Made by a program: the position numbers and the translations under genes. This document shows, one piece after another, positions 10,716 through 20,350 of a DNA stretch of 64,000 nt (within the stretch, counting starts at the first letter, position 1; each line of letters starts with the position of its first letter). The notes under the pieces are model-generated. The model was not told the DNA's origin. It searched no databases and saw only the letters and a program-made list of their open reading frames with translations. Source of the DNA: Hypericum androsaemum (Eukaryota > Streptophyta > Magnoliopsida > Malpighiales > Hypericaceae); contig OZ023187.1 of the NCBI GenBank assembly GCA_963995505.1, forward strand, positions 14,719,176 through 14,783,175, read 5' to 3'.

Positions 10716-11150
10716 TTAGGCGATCTGAACCACTATTTCCTCCTCCTCTGGGAAAATGGCATCAACAACCTCACTCAGAAACGAGAGAAGACGCCTCAAG
10801 AGGGTACCACAGAAGCTTGGAGGCGATGGAGGAAGCACCAGAGCAGTAAGGTAGACCATCCAGAATAACTTAACCCGCAAGTAAACAGCAGACAAGAGAC
10901 AAATGAGCCAGCAGGGGAGGGAGAAGAAGCCGCCGCCCCGCGCTTGCGGGTGGAACTTACGAGTAAGCAGGAACAAACTCAAGCTACATGCGAGTGTAAG
11001 GTTTGTCATCAACACGAGGAAAATGGCGTTCCCTGTGCAAGGGATACAGATGATCGAGGTAGTACTGGGTAGTGGTGTTGTGGCCAGGATTTGTAGGTAC
11101 ATGTTCATCGTTGGAAGAAAGAGGAAGCTGTAATGGGTAATGGAGGCCAT
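10716..11150 (-). CDS. Small hydrophobic protein of unknown function, copy B
   Basis: 144 codons from the ATG at 11150, in frame with the copy A product along its whole length. Differences are about eight residues, for example Val2 to Ala, Pro to Phe in the central block, and Ser to Pro before the acidic tail. The upstream TATAAATA box, its 73-base spacing and the internal GTAAGT donor are all kept. By eye about half or more of the nucleotide differences change the residue, which is not clear evidence of purifying selection. Function unknown. Confidence 0.4.
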   Translation of the reverse strand: MASITHYSFLFLPTMNMYLQILATTPLPSTTSIICIPCTGNAIFLVLMTNLTLACSLSLFLLTRKFHPQARGGGFFSLPCWLICLLSAVYLRVKLFWMVYLTALVLPPSPPSFCGTLLRRLLSFLSEVVDAIFPEEEEIVVQIA

Positions 11151-11222
11151 CGTTGTGGAGTTAGACTAGCTTGATATTTGGAAGGAAAACAAATTGAGGG
11201 TTAGAACTTGCTCGGAATGTTT

Positions 11223-11230
11223 TATTTATA
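11223..11230 (-). promoter_or_regulatory. TATA box of the copy B small gene
   Basis: TATAAATA on the minus strand, 73 bases upstream of the ATG at 11150. The surrounding sequence, including the inverted CCAAT motif, matches copy A. Confidence 0.55.
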
Positions 11231-11439
11231 GTGGGCACCCAATGGCCAGTAAGCTTCCTGGAAATATCCAATGTGTTTCCCAAGTGGCGCGCAGGGGAAT
11301 AGGTGACATGGGGCGCGTGACTTTTTGGAGGCATGTGAATTAATTAATTAATCTGACTTTTTGTTTTTTTAGGGATGTCTTACTTTCTGATTTTATTGGG
11401 AGGTGTATTTTTTGGTTTTAATTAATAAAAATATTATTT

Positions 11440-11935
11440 TATTAATTATTTAATCGGACAAACAATTTGATATAATAAAAAATACCATTCAATATAATTG
11501 GATATACTATTTAATATAACCGAACATACTATTGGGTGTATAATTTAATTGATCATTTAACTTTCTTATTATAAGTATTTTAAATAATCAAATATAATTG
11601 GGGCATAAATTTTGATATAATTGGGCATACAATTTGATATTATTGGGTATACCATTCGATATAATTGGATATCATTTAATCATAACACCACGAACCATTT
11701 AATCATAATACCACGAACAATTAAATCATAACATCACGAACGATTAAATCATAAATTACGAACCATTTAATTATAACATCACTAACCATTAAACCATAAT
11801 GTCACGAATCATTAAATCATAAGATAATAAACCATTTAATCATAATATTACGAACCATTTTATCATAACATCACAAACCATTAAATCATATTAGTTCACG
11901 AACCATTTTATCGTAACATCACGAACCGAAAAATT
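11440..11935. repeat. AT-rich minisatellites
   Basis: Two arrays. About 11460-11670 has variants of TTTGATATAATTGGGCATAC. About 11670-11935 has units near 25 bp of the type AACCATTTAATCATAACATCACG. No coding content. Confidence 0.85.
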
Positions 11936-12283
11936 GACTTAGATTCCGTAGGCTTATTGAAACTAAAGGATGATGTCACCGCTGCAAGAGTCTCTCCATC
12001 CTTTGACATTCTCTGAGAAGCATTTAACAATGACGAAGCAAGCAAACTTCTTCTGCTTAGAGTTTGTGATTTAGGAGCAGCATGTCTAACAGAATCCAAG
12101 GCTATTGCAGTGCGCCTACTTCATCACATAGGCATTCGACAGCTTCCTCGTCAATTTCCATTTCTTCGCCTCGTCGGCTTCCACCTTCAACGGCTTCACC
12201 ACTTGCCTTTTTTTCAAAAATAAAAACAAATGCGTAAATAACTAGCAACTCAACAAGAAAATCAAACCAAGCAGTCGCTGACC
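11936..12283 (-). pseudogene. Unrecognised captured gene fragment with a preserved intron
   Basis: Minus-strand coding-like sequence, part of the chimera at 11936-12887. The upstream part (about 12283-12400) reads SIDLDDVLATRFVVLNATDD and ends at an AAG/GTCAGC donor. A 76-base AT-rich intron (12207-12282) follows, then an exon with an acidic frame ending at about 12102. Beyond that, 11908-12099 reads SQTLSRRSLLASSLLNASQR. I do not recognise the source protein. The retained intron shows genomic rather than mRNA-derived origin. Confidence 0.4.
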
Positions 12284-12529
12284 TTGGCGGAGGTCTCGAG
12301 TGTGAAGGAGACGGAAGCGTCGTCGGTGGCATTGAGGACGACGAATCTGGTGGCCAAGACGTCGTCGAGATCGATGGAAACGGCATCGGAGAAGGTGCAT
12401 TGGATGAGGTGCAGGGAGGATTCGGGAGTCGGACAGGTACCACAGGCCCCCACTGGAAGAAGAGAAGCGCGGGGGATCGCTGGGAGGTGTGGGACCCACA
12501 GCGGTGCCAGAAGCCTGGTCGTCGACGGT

Positions 12530-12800
12530 GGTGGTGTGCGAGAGGAGAATGTTCCGGAACTCGTCCTCCAGTCTGGCCATCGCGATCTGGATGTTGCTCT
12601 TGCCGTCGCCAGAGATGGAGGAGGATGAGGAGGCCAGGCGGTGCTGGATCTCGTCAACCACCTGCAAAGTAGAGGTTGACTTCGCTCCGGTCGTCGTCGA
12701 AGATCATCCGCTCCCTCGCCTCCTCCGATGCCGTCGAGTCCCATCGGAGGATGACTCTCTCCGCCTTCTCCAGACTTTCGCTCCTCTCCGACGGTTCCAT
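12530..12800 (-). pseudogene. EXO70 exocyst subunit fragment, frameshifted
   Basis: From an ATG at 12800 the minus strand reads SLEKAERVILRWDSTASEEA then RERMIFDDDRSEVNLY. After a one-base frameshift near 12667 it continues LQVVDEIQHRL and IQIAMARLEDEFRNILLSHT. These are the EXO70-family blocks around the WDS, AVDEIQ and ARLEDEFR motifs. Only about 85 of over 600 expected residues are present: the helical-bundle C-terminus is missing and unrelated coding sequence follows. A fragment captured in a chimera, not a working exocyst gene. Confidence 0.72.
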
Positions 12801-12818
12801 TTCTTCTTCCTACTTCTT

Positions 12819-12887
12819 CTATGAGCTGGAGACGTTCCCCTCGCTTATCACGAAGCAGTGGCTCACCTTCGTAACACCGTTTCCCAT
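12819..12887 (-). pseudogene. Possible PP2C phosphatase N-terminal fragment
   Basis: An ATG at 12887 opens 22 codons starting MGNGVTKVSHCF, which resembles the N-terminus of POLTERGEIST-type plant PP2C phosphatases (MGNG-x(3-7)-CF). The frame stops at 12819, and the EXO70 fragment begins 19 bases later. Upstream on the minus strand lies a CT-rich leader (12895-13060) like a plant 5' UTR. The match is very short, so the family call is tentative. Confidence 0.35.
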
Positions 12888-12894
12888 CTAACGA

Positions 12895-13060
12895 TCTTTT
12901 TGCAACTTAACTTCAACTTTTAAGACTGTGTATATCTTGTAAGAAGAAGAGGAGAGAGGAAGAAGGAGAAGAAGAAGAGAGGGAGAGAGATGACGGAGAC
13001 GGGGAGAGTGGTCGCCTCCAAAAACCCTAGAATTTGGGGGAGAGAGAGGTCAATAAGAGA
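12895..13060. repeat. GA/CT-rich simple sequence
   Basis: Runs of AAGAAGAGGAGAGAGG on the plus strand. Read on the minus strand it is a CT-rich leader just upstream of the ATG at 12887. Confidence 0.7.
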
Positions 13061-14990
13061 ATGTTAAAGTACTAAACTACCATGTTTAATATTGATCGTG
13101 AGATTCATATTTTTTTCAATTTACATGATCTAATGACTCTTATTTTATCCAGATTGGTCTTGACTATTTTTTTAAATCCAGGACCCAATCCTCTCCCCTT
13201 CACCACACACTAACTACAAGTAATTACAACATGAACTATGTTTATAATTCGAGTATATTTTTAAATGGGACCTTTCAGAAACTAACAAATTGGTCCAAAT
13301 TGATCCAAGTGATAAAGATTTAACTTGTTTTAAGAAAATTTTGGTACAAATTTTACAAATGAAAAAAATACCTTTGGGGGATGTTACACTTGAATAGTAT
13401 CTAATGGTGTTCGACTTTTAATACACGTTAGAAAAAATCAATAAAAGGAAACTATATAATTAATTTGGAGACCAAATATAAATTCCCCAAACCCCAAACC
13501 CATTCTATCTAGGGGCTAGGTTACTTTATTAGAATCCCTCACATGGGCTCATCCATTTTATAGGCAGATTCACACACCCTTTACTAAATCTTAGTCCACG
13601 TGATTGCTTCTATATCCTTTCGTTTGCTTTTTAAGAAAATACCTTACTGTAATATTATTAATAATAATTAGTTTGGATGGTCATCATATAAAAGTATCCT
13701 AAGCTCCAAAGGGGGATGATGCAGCCAATTAGACCTAACAAGGTCCATTATCGACATTATCGACCTTATTGCGATCCGATTGGCGACCTCATTTGACAAT
13801 CGAAGGGTGAAGCTAAGAGTACATAACTATTGCGTTCCCAAATTCACGAAACCGGGAACTGTCTGGTTTCTTTGTTGTGTGAGAGAAAATGGTGTTTTGA
13901 TTTTATAGGATTGGCTCTAATGAAGCGATGCACAGGCGAGGAGGGGCAAGATGTAGATACCACGGAGAGGGATGGTTAATCAGCTCCATCTGGTTAATTT
14001 ACGTGGCTAGCCGCCTTGGAAGCTTCTCGCTTATCATGGTGTTTTTTTTTTGTTGCAAGGCGTTGAGGTTCTAGTTTGGTCTATTTTTTGGGTTCTAGAT
14101 TAGGGAGTTTGATAGGTTTTATCTTGTAGTTTAGCTACTTTTATAAGTGTTTATCTTGCCATCTAGAGATGTAATTATTCTTGGGATTTTTTTAGAAATA
14201 ATATAACTTTAACTATATATAAAAAATCAGATGTTTTGGTGTTTTCAATAATATTACCGATTTAAGAAACAAAAACAAGCCTATTACAATAGCCACTGAT
14301 AAGTTCGCTTGTTCGAGCATGCAGAATTCTAATCGCCACTTATTTATTTCTCCGAACAATTACAAAAACAAGCCTATTACATTTTTTGTTCACATGAACG
14401 AAATATTCAGACACTTATCTAACATTTAGCCAATTGACATGAGTGTGGGCAATTCAATACACAAAACTATTATACTGAATTTTTATAAATTCTGACTAAT
14501 TTAGACTCTTTAACACTATTTAACGATAAATTAGTCACATAGCTGGTCAATGAATTTCTAATGAACGGACGCTGGTTTATACATTTTATCAATATGGTTC
14601 AACAATGTACAGCACTATAAACTACTCGTGGTTGTAGATAGGGTTGCACCAGTAGAACAATGTCCGGCCTATTTAGGGCAAAAATACTTTTTTATTTAGA
14701 AGGCTTGAACCTTACATATTTTTAAGAAAATTTAAGTCAATTCTAATTGGTCGACTTATTTGAACCATGATTACGATCAAATGAAACTAATAAATCGTTA
14801 ATGAACCGAAGATACTTAATTATGGTCACGCCAAAACTAACACTTACAGTTTAATAATAAGTGTAAATGATGATTAAATAAAAACTTATATTTATTATAA
14901 TTTTTAAAATGAAGTTATATTTATTTTAATATTTTACAAATATTGAAGTGAAATTTAGAACAAACTGTAGAAAATATACGAGACATTACA
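13061..14990. other. Intergenic, nothing recognised
   Basis: AT-rich DNA with only short open frames. I found no protein motif, LTR edge or tandem array. Confidence 0.55.
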
Positions 14991-15066
14991 TTACAAATAA
15001 TTAAAAGTTTGTTCGCAGATTACAATATAATAAGCCTGTATCATAATATATATTTTCTGTACATAA

Positions 15067-15462
15067 CTATAGAGCTCCCTGGCAATCTGGACAGATATAA
15101 CTACTAAAACTACTAGAACCACCGTTACGGCGTAATGAGTTGCAATAATTCTGAAAGCATTCAGAGTGCATAGAGTGCTCACACCGTCTGAATAAGTACC
15201 TTAGATCTGTTGGCTGTAATATTCCGAGGCAAACTGAACGGTATTCCTCGCGGTATCGGGTGGCTGACATCTCAACCTCCACCGATGTCGTGTGGTGCCG
15301 TCGGCGCCAAATTTTATACTTCTCTAAACCATATATAATGCTGCAAATGAATAAAAATAAGAATAGAGAAAAGCCTATAAAACATACTACGATAAGGGTC
15401 TGGTCAGGTCCATCGTCATCATCTCCACCAGAGGGAGATGGGGGAAAATCTGAAAATCTCAT
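15067..15462 (-). CDS. Divergent RING-H2 (ATL-like) membrane protein
   Basis: 131 residues from the ATG at 15462. Order of parts: a short acidic, Pro/Gly N-terminus; one membrane segment (about residues 22-44); a basic stretch (RRRHH); then a RING-H2-like domain with C78, C94-E-H96-x2-H99-x2-C102 and C124-P-D-C127. This is the ATL-type plan of a transmembrane helix followed by RING-H2, which in intact members makes an E3 ubiquitin ligase. Two features are abnormal. The first zinc-ligand Cys is replaced (R75 stands where Cys is expected), and the spacing between C102 and C124 is longer than usual, with no Trp before CPxC. It may be an inactive or decaying paralogue. Confidence 0.6.
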   Translation of the reverse strand: MRFSDFPPSPSGGDDDDGPDQTLIVVCFIGFSLFLFLFICSIIYGLEKYKIWRRRHHTTSVEVEMSATRYREEYRSVCLGILQPTDLRYLFRRCEHSMHSECFQNYCNSLRRNGGSSSFSSYICPDCQGAL

Positions 15463-15724
15463 TTTGTGAGAGAATCTGCAAGTAAAAAAAATGCTATTAA
15501 CTTGTCTGTAATGGTAATATTGGAAGTAAGTTCGAGTCAGATGTATACCAAAAAAGAATGCAAGTTTTTATGAAACGAATATAAAATTCTATCAACTAAA
15601 TGTTACGAACTATCTTTAAAATTTCAATTTGTCTAGTCTTTCATTAACCTAATCATGCCTATAAAATCTTTCTTAAAAAACGTCTACAGAAAATCGTTAT
15701 TTTATGTCATCCTTGGAGCTCAAA

Positions 15725-16180
15725 TCAAGTGAGATATTTCATTGTTACCAAAAAAAAAAAAACCGTTGGCCTCCTTCCTCTTCCTCTCGGTACAACGATC
15801 CGCCTAAATAAGATGAGCACAAACAGAAGCTTAGACAAAAACATGACAATGGTGGGCATAGACAGTCCTCCTCCATACATGACAATGGTGGACTGACCTT
15901 TGAACGGAGAGGAGGTTGGGGAGATTGGAGAAATGTCATCGTCACCCTGGGAGGTCAAACCCGCGCTTGGGGCGATGATGTCACTGCTGGGAGTACCCTC
16001 GAGTGATTGCAACGGGAACGGAGACAACGTCGAGGAGTAGCCAGAGGAGGGTGTAGGGGAGGTGAATGAGGAGTCATCCGAGCTTTCCCTCGGTACGGAG
16101 ATGGCCCTAGCCATGTGGGGGGCCATTAGGGCAAAGAGGGTTGAGATGATCAAGATCGTCATTTTCTTGTTGGCATCCAT
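15725..16180 (-). CDS. Short secreted Ser/Pro-rich protein, unknown function
   Basis: 151 residues from the ATG at 16180. Residues 1-26 form a signal peptide (basic start, hydrophobic core, MARA cleavage region). The mature part is rich in Ser, Thr, Pro and Asp, and a hydrophobic stretch (TIVMFLSKLLFVLILF) follows near the C-terminus, as in GPI-anchored arabinogalactan-like peptides. A TATAAATA box lies 63 bases before the ATG. The last 20 residues cross a run of about 14 identical bases, so the true stop is uncertain. I do not recognise the family. Confidence 0.5.
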   Translation of the reverse strand: MDANKKMTILIISTLFALMAPHMARAISVPRESSDDSSFTSPTPSSGYSSTLSPFPLQSLEGTPSSDIIAPSAGLTSQGDDDISPISPTSSPFKGQSTIVMYGGGLSMPTIVMFLSKLLFVLILFRRIVVPRGRGRRPTVFFFLVTMKYLT

Positions 16181-16242
16181 TTTGATGTTTCTAAGCAGAA
16201 AGTTTGGGGCGTATGTATGCTTTTAAGATGAACACGTTCCAC

Positions 16243-16250
16243 TATTTATA
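16243..16250 (-). promoter_or_regulatory. TATA box of the 151-residue secreted-protein gene
   Basis: TATAAATA on the minus strand, 63 bases upstream of the ATG at 16180, implying a leader of about 30-35 bases. Confidence 0.55.
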
Positions 16251-16759
16251 AGGACAATTTCCATTGTTTAGCTGGCGGCTTTCACTTAGAATCATTTGAT
16301 GGTTTTGGGGGTTAATTGTAGTGTCCTCTTGTTAATGGTGGAATGATGATAACGTAATTTTTTTATATCCTACTCCTACAACGTAAATATGTTGTATCAC
16401 GGTTTTGAAGAAGTCGGCGACTATAAGAGCACAAGTTTTACTTCCGCCTATAATTAATAAAAAAATTAAGTTATTCAAAAAAATATAGGCTTCTATAAGA
16501 TTATATCTAAGCTGAAATGGAAATGGTGGACCGAGTGAAACACCGTCGATGAAGAAGTAGACTAGGGAGATAGACACACAAATGCCAACCCTAAACCACC
16601 TCGTTTGAATATATATTTTTTGGTTTATTTTAACCGAGTACACAAGGCCAAATAATTCTGATTTGAGTGAGATGAGACCGATGACCGGCGGCCATAAGAT
16701 TATAAGATTATCTTCTAGCATACAATAGAAATAAAATTTAACAATTTCAAAAAAAAATC

Positions 16760-17325
16760 AATGACAATAGAAACCTAAGCTACCATGAGTCTTGTGTCAT
16801 GTAGCTAGTCTCTATTCTAATCTATAATATACCATATCAGCAAGTCTATGTTAGGATCCCAATTCTGCCTCATTCATCCCTCTATTTTTTATACTATTTG
16901 ATAATTCGGCTTATTAGACTGATTAATTCAAATACGTACCAAATAAAATATTTTAAAAATTATAAAATTCTCCCAACAAATATCTGTGATCCTCTATCTT
17001 CCACAACCTACCACTCTCTGTTCATACCACCTCCACTCTTCCTACAAGTTCACCGACGACGACATGTAAGCGCTCATCGCAAAAGATTTTCGCTAGCTAT
17101 TGTAAATTTATTTAATTATAGTATTAATTTTTTTTGTTCGTCTACTTTTTTAGTTGGTCATTAACCTTTTTTCTCCGCATATGTAACATTTTATTTTGAA
17201 AAAATATATAAATTAATCCAATTATTGAAAAAATATATAAAAAATTCAGCGTAAAGATTTATCCGACTATTTTTCGTTATGGCTCTTTCGTTGATCCGGA
17301 GAGTCGCTCCCTTTTATTTTAAGGT
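16760..17325. repeat. Diverged direct repeat flanking a copia remnant, left copy
   Basis: Pairs with about 19440-19990. Shared words in order: AAACCTAAGCTACCATGA, TATGTTAGGATCCCAATTCT, CATCCCTCTATTTTTTATA, CCTCCACTCTTCCTACAAG, TTCACCGACGACGA and TTTTCGCTAGCTATTGT. It overlaps the start of the identical repeat at 17203. No coding content is recognised. The stretch 16260-16760 before it holds nothing I can assign. Confidence 0.8.
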
Positions 17326-18423
17326 AGAATAGTGATAGTTGTTTAATATTTGAAGAAATTGATTAATTAAGGTATGTTAGTATTGTTTAGTCTTTGATAT
17401 TTTTTACATCAAACTGATTAGTTTCTAAATCCTAATTTCGATCACATTTCTAACAAGATATCAGTACTAAAATATCCATAATTCTAAAATTACTGAATCG
17501 CCACATGCACAAAACTAAAACCTTTCTTTGTTTGCCAATTAAAAATCTCTCTTCTTTAGACTCACCCTTGACCGGACTAGGGTTTTAAGCAAGCTAAGCA
17601 AATGCATCTAAATACCATTTCCAGCAGTTTGTAGACGCCAAGGCCAGACAGGTGTGATATGGAGATTAAGTTTCACAGCCTCATGCAAAGTTCCAGGCAT
17701 TTTCTTGGCTTGCTTAAAAAACTTTGTTCTGTTAAGAGTGAATTTGGAGAATACAGAATTTTAGTTTTTGTCCAGATTGTAATTTCTAGAATTAAGGGTA
17801 TTTTGGTATTCTTTGTGGTATCTCGCCGAAAAAATAGTCGAAATTCAGATCCAAAAATTAATCAATTTGATTTAAGGTATATCAAATACTAAAGAATCAT
17901 TGTTCTAATTAATTAATTTCTTAAAACATCAAAAATTATGACTATTTGTTCTTTATTTTATAAATTAGTGAACAAGGATGCTCACCAACACGTAAATGAC
18001 CAAGAATAATTGCTAAAATGGAATAAGCCTTTAGGTTCAACTATTTTTTAAGTCCTCATGCAAACATGGCTGGTAAGGTCATCTTTACTCAATCTTGGGT
18101 AATTGACTCGGGTGCCACCGACTATATTATATGTAATCAAGATATCTTGGTTAATGAAAGACCTCATATTAGTTCGAGGTTTTTCATGGCCAAGGGACTC
18201 TCGTGTCTGTCGACTTAAAAATTCATTATACTGATTAAAGCAGGCATCTCGAACTTGGTATAGTACGCTTACATCCTCCTCTCGGCTTCACCAGGTCCCG
18301 AGTAGACCACACCATGTTCACTTTTTATCAGGATTCTCTTGTGCTCATTCTACTCGTATATATAGATGATGTGATCCTCATTAGGAATCACGCTTCTATG
18401 CTACAACTCACTAAACAGACTCT
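17203..18423. repeat. Long direct repeat, right copy (identical to 1-1221)
   Basis: Base-for-base equal to 1-1221 as far as I can read. In this copy the copia remnant continues past the repeat end through RT and RNase H, so this is more likely the source and the left copy the derivative. Confidence 0.9.
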
Positions 18424-19330
18424 GGATGCGCTGTATGGGATTAAAGATTGGGGGGCTTTGAAGTACTTCCTTGGCATAGAAGCTGCCATGACCCCGAAGG
18501 GATTGGTTCTCAGTCAAAAAAAATATACACTTGATATCATCAATTGGTGCAGGAAGGATGATTCTCATCCTTGTTATTTCCTTATTGAGAAAAATCACCG
18601 ACTTTGTTCTGGTCCGGATGTCGTGGATGAATCATTGCGGTATCATCGTCTCATTGGGCATTTGATGTATTTGACGGTTACTAGACCTAATTTTACCTAT
18701 GCTGTCAATGTTCTGAGTCAGTTTGTGGATAAGCTAAATACTAAACATGTCCAAGCGTTGATCGAGTCCTTTGATATTTGAAGACAACTCTGGGCGAAGG
18801 TATCCTGCTCGCTAACTCTCCCACGCTGGATCTTGTGGCTTATTATGATGTCGACTGGGGTGGTTGTCCCTTGACTAGACGTTCTTGCACTGGTTATTTT
18901 GTGTCTTTTGGTGGTTCTCCCATTTCCTGGCGCACAAAGAAGCAATAAATTATTGCCCATTCATCCGCCGAGGCCGAATATCGAGCTATGGCTGATACTA
19001 TTAGTGAAGTCTTGTGGTTGCGTTGGTTGTTTTGCTATTTGGGGGTACATTTCCCGCACACTATCACCCTATTTTGTGACAACAGGCCGCTTTTCATATC
19101 ACAATGAATCCAGTCTACCATGAACAACCAAATGCATGGAGATGGATTGCTATTTTGTTCGTGAATGGGTCTAGTCCGGTGATATCGTCCCTCGCAAGAT
19201 CTCTACCATTTTTCAGTTGGCTGATTTGTTCACTAAAACCCTTGGTCAAGATCGTTTCCGGTCACTTATTCACAAGTCGGATGTCGTTAATCTTCACGCT
19301 CCAACTTAAACGAGGAATATTGGAGAATAC
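18066..19330 (+). pseudogene. Copia pol remnant: protease, RT, RNase H
   Basis: The protease signature WVIDSGATDY (from 18066) is joined after a deletion to RT with YIDDV, then KYFLGIEAAMTPKGLVLSQK and the LIGHLMYLTVTRPNFTYAV block (18314-18781). RNase H follows in other frames (YYDVDWGGC, AEAEYRAMA, LFCDN), and the usual pol ending DLFTKTLGQDRF and VNLHAPT stops near 19309. Integrase and the catalytic start of RT are missing, and several frameshifts and one internal stop are present. A purine-rich tract near 19308-19318 may be the polypurine tract, but no LTR pair can be defined. Retrofit/Ale-like by its motifs. Confidence 0.85.
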
Positions 19331-19439
19331 CTATATTGTAATTATCATGAGTAATGAGAACATACACATTCACCCAATTATTCCATTCTATCAGTCTCTA
19401 GATCCTACGCCTACAACATAGAAATGAAGAACTACAACC

Positions 19440-20060
19440 TATGAGAATAAAAACCTAAGCTACCATGATTCTTGATGTCAATTAGCTAGCCTCTATTCTG
19501 ATCTATAATATATTCCATGTCAGCAACTCTATGTTAGGATCCCAATTCTGGAACATTCATCCCTCTATTTTTTATACCATATGTTATCCGATCTATTGTG
19601 TCGACTAATTCAAACGTACAAAGAATTAAAATTTTGAAAGTTAATAAAGCTCTTCCAACAATTATTTGTACTTTTTCTCTATCTTCCGCAACCTGTCACT
19701 CTCTTTCCGTACACCTCCACTCTTCCTACAAGTTCACCGACGACGATATGTCCATCTTAGCGCTCATCGCCAAGATTTTCGCTAGCTATTGTCAATTTAC
19801 TTAACTGTAGTATTAATTTTTTTAGTCGTCAAATATTTTAGTAGGTCAATATAAACATTTTCGCTACACATATATAACATTTTATTTTGACAAAAGATAT
19901 AAATCTATCCAATTATTGAAATAATAAAAATTCGGTTTAACGATTTATCTGAATATATTTGCTCCCTTTTATTTTATAGATTAGTTAAAAAGGGATAAAT
20001 GACCGAGAATAAATTCCTAAAATGGAATACCTAGTTACAATCCAAAACACATACGTTCTA
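19440..20060. repeat. Diverged direct repeat flanking a copia remnant, right copy
   Basis: Partner of 16760-17325. Its last part (AAATGACCGAGAATAAATTC, then CTAAAATGGAATA) also matches about 17990-18030, so the duplicated host sequence surrounds both the copia remnant and a further 600 bases. Confidence 0.75.
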
Positions 20061-20345
20061 GGTTGCATGCAATTAAACTACAACATATGCCAATAGGGCT
20101 TTCTCTAAGCTACCATGAGTCATGTAGCTAGTAGTTTTCACCTTCATTCAATTATAATTTATATCGGTTTTGATGTAGATGCTCATATAGGTCCATCCAT
20201 ATTTTTCTTTTATGTTCATACTTTCTCTACTGATTAAGATAATCAGATAGTTTTGTGATTATGATTATGATTTCTCCCAGTTTACACACACATCAACGCG
20301 CTAATTTGTAGGCAAATGCCCACTAACCCAAGAAGGTAGAAAAGT

Positions 20346-20350
20346 ACTTA
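20346..20350. repeat. Target-site duplication, left (ACTTA)
   Basis: ACTTA directly before the left LTR. The same five bases follow the right LTR at 29639-29643. Confidence 0.85.

Larger units (their letters stand above)
8913..11275. repeat. Segmental duplication, copy B (partner 3605-6365)
   Basis: Collinear with copy A apart from about 245 additional bases at 9053-9297 and the absence of the SINE/LINE insertion of copy A. Identity is highest over 9660-11270, which includes the small minus-strand gene and a Ser/Pro-rich open segment at 9890-10130. That segment also stays open in copy A at about 5030-5271, but I cannot assign it. Confidence 0.88.
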
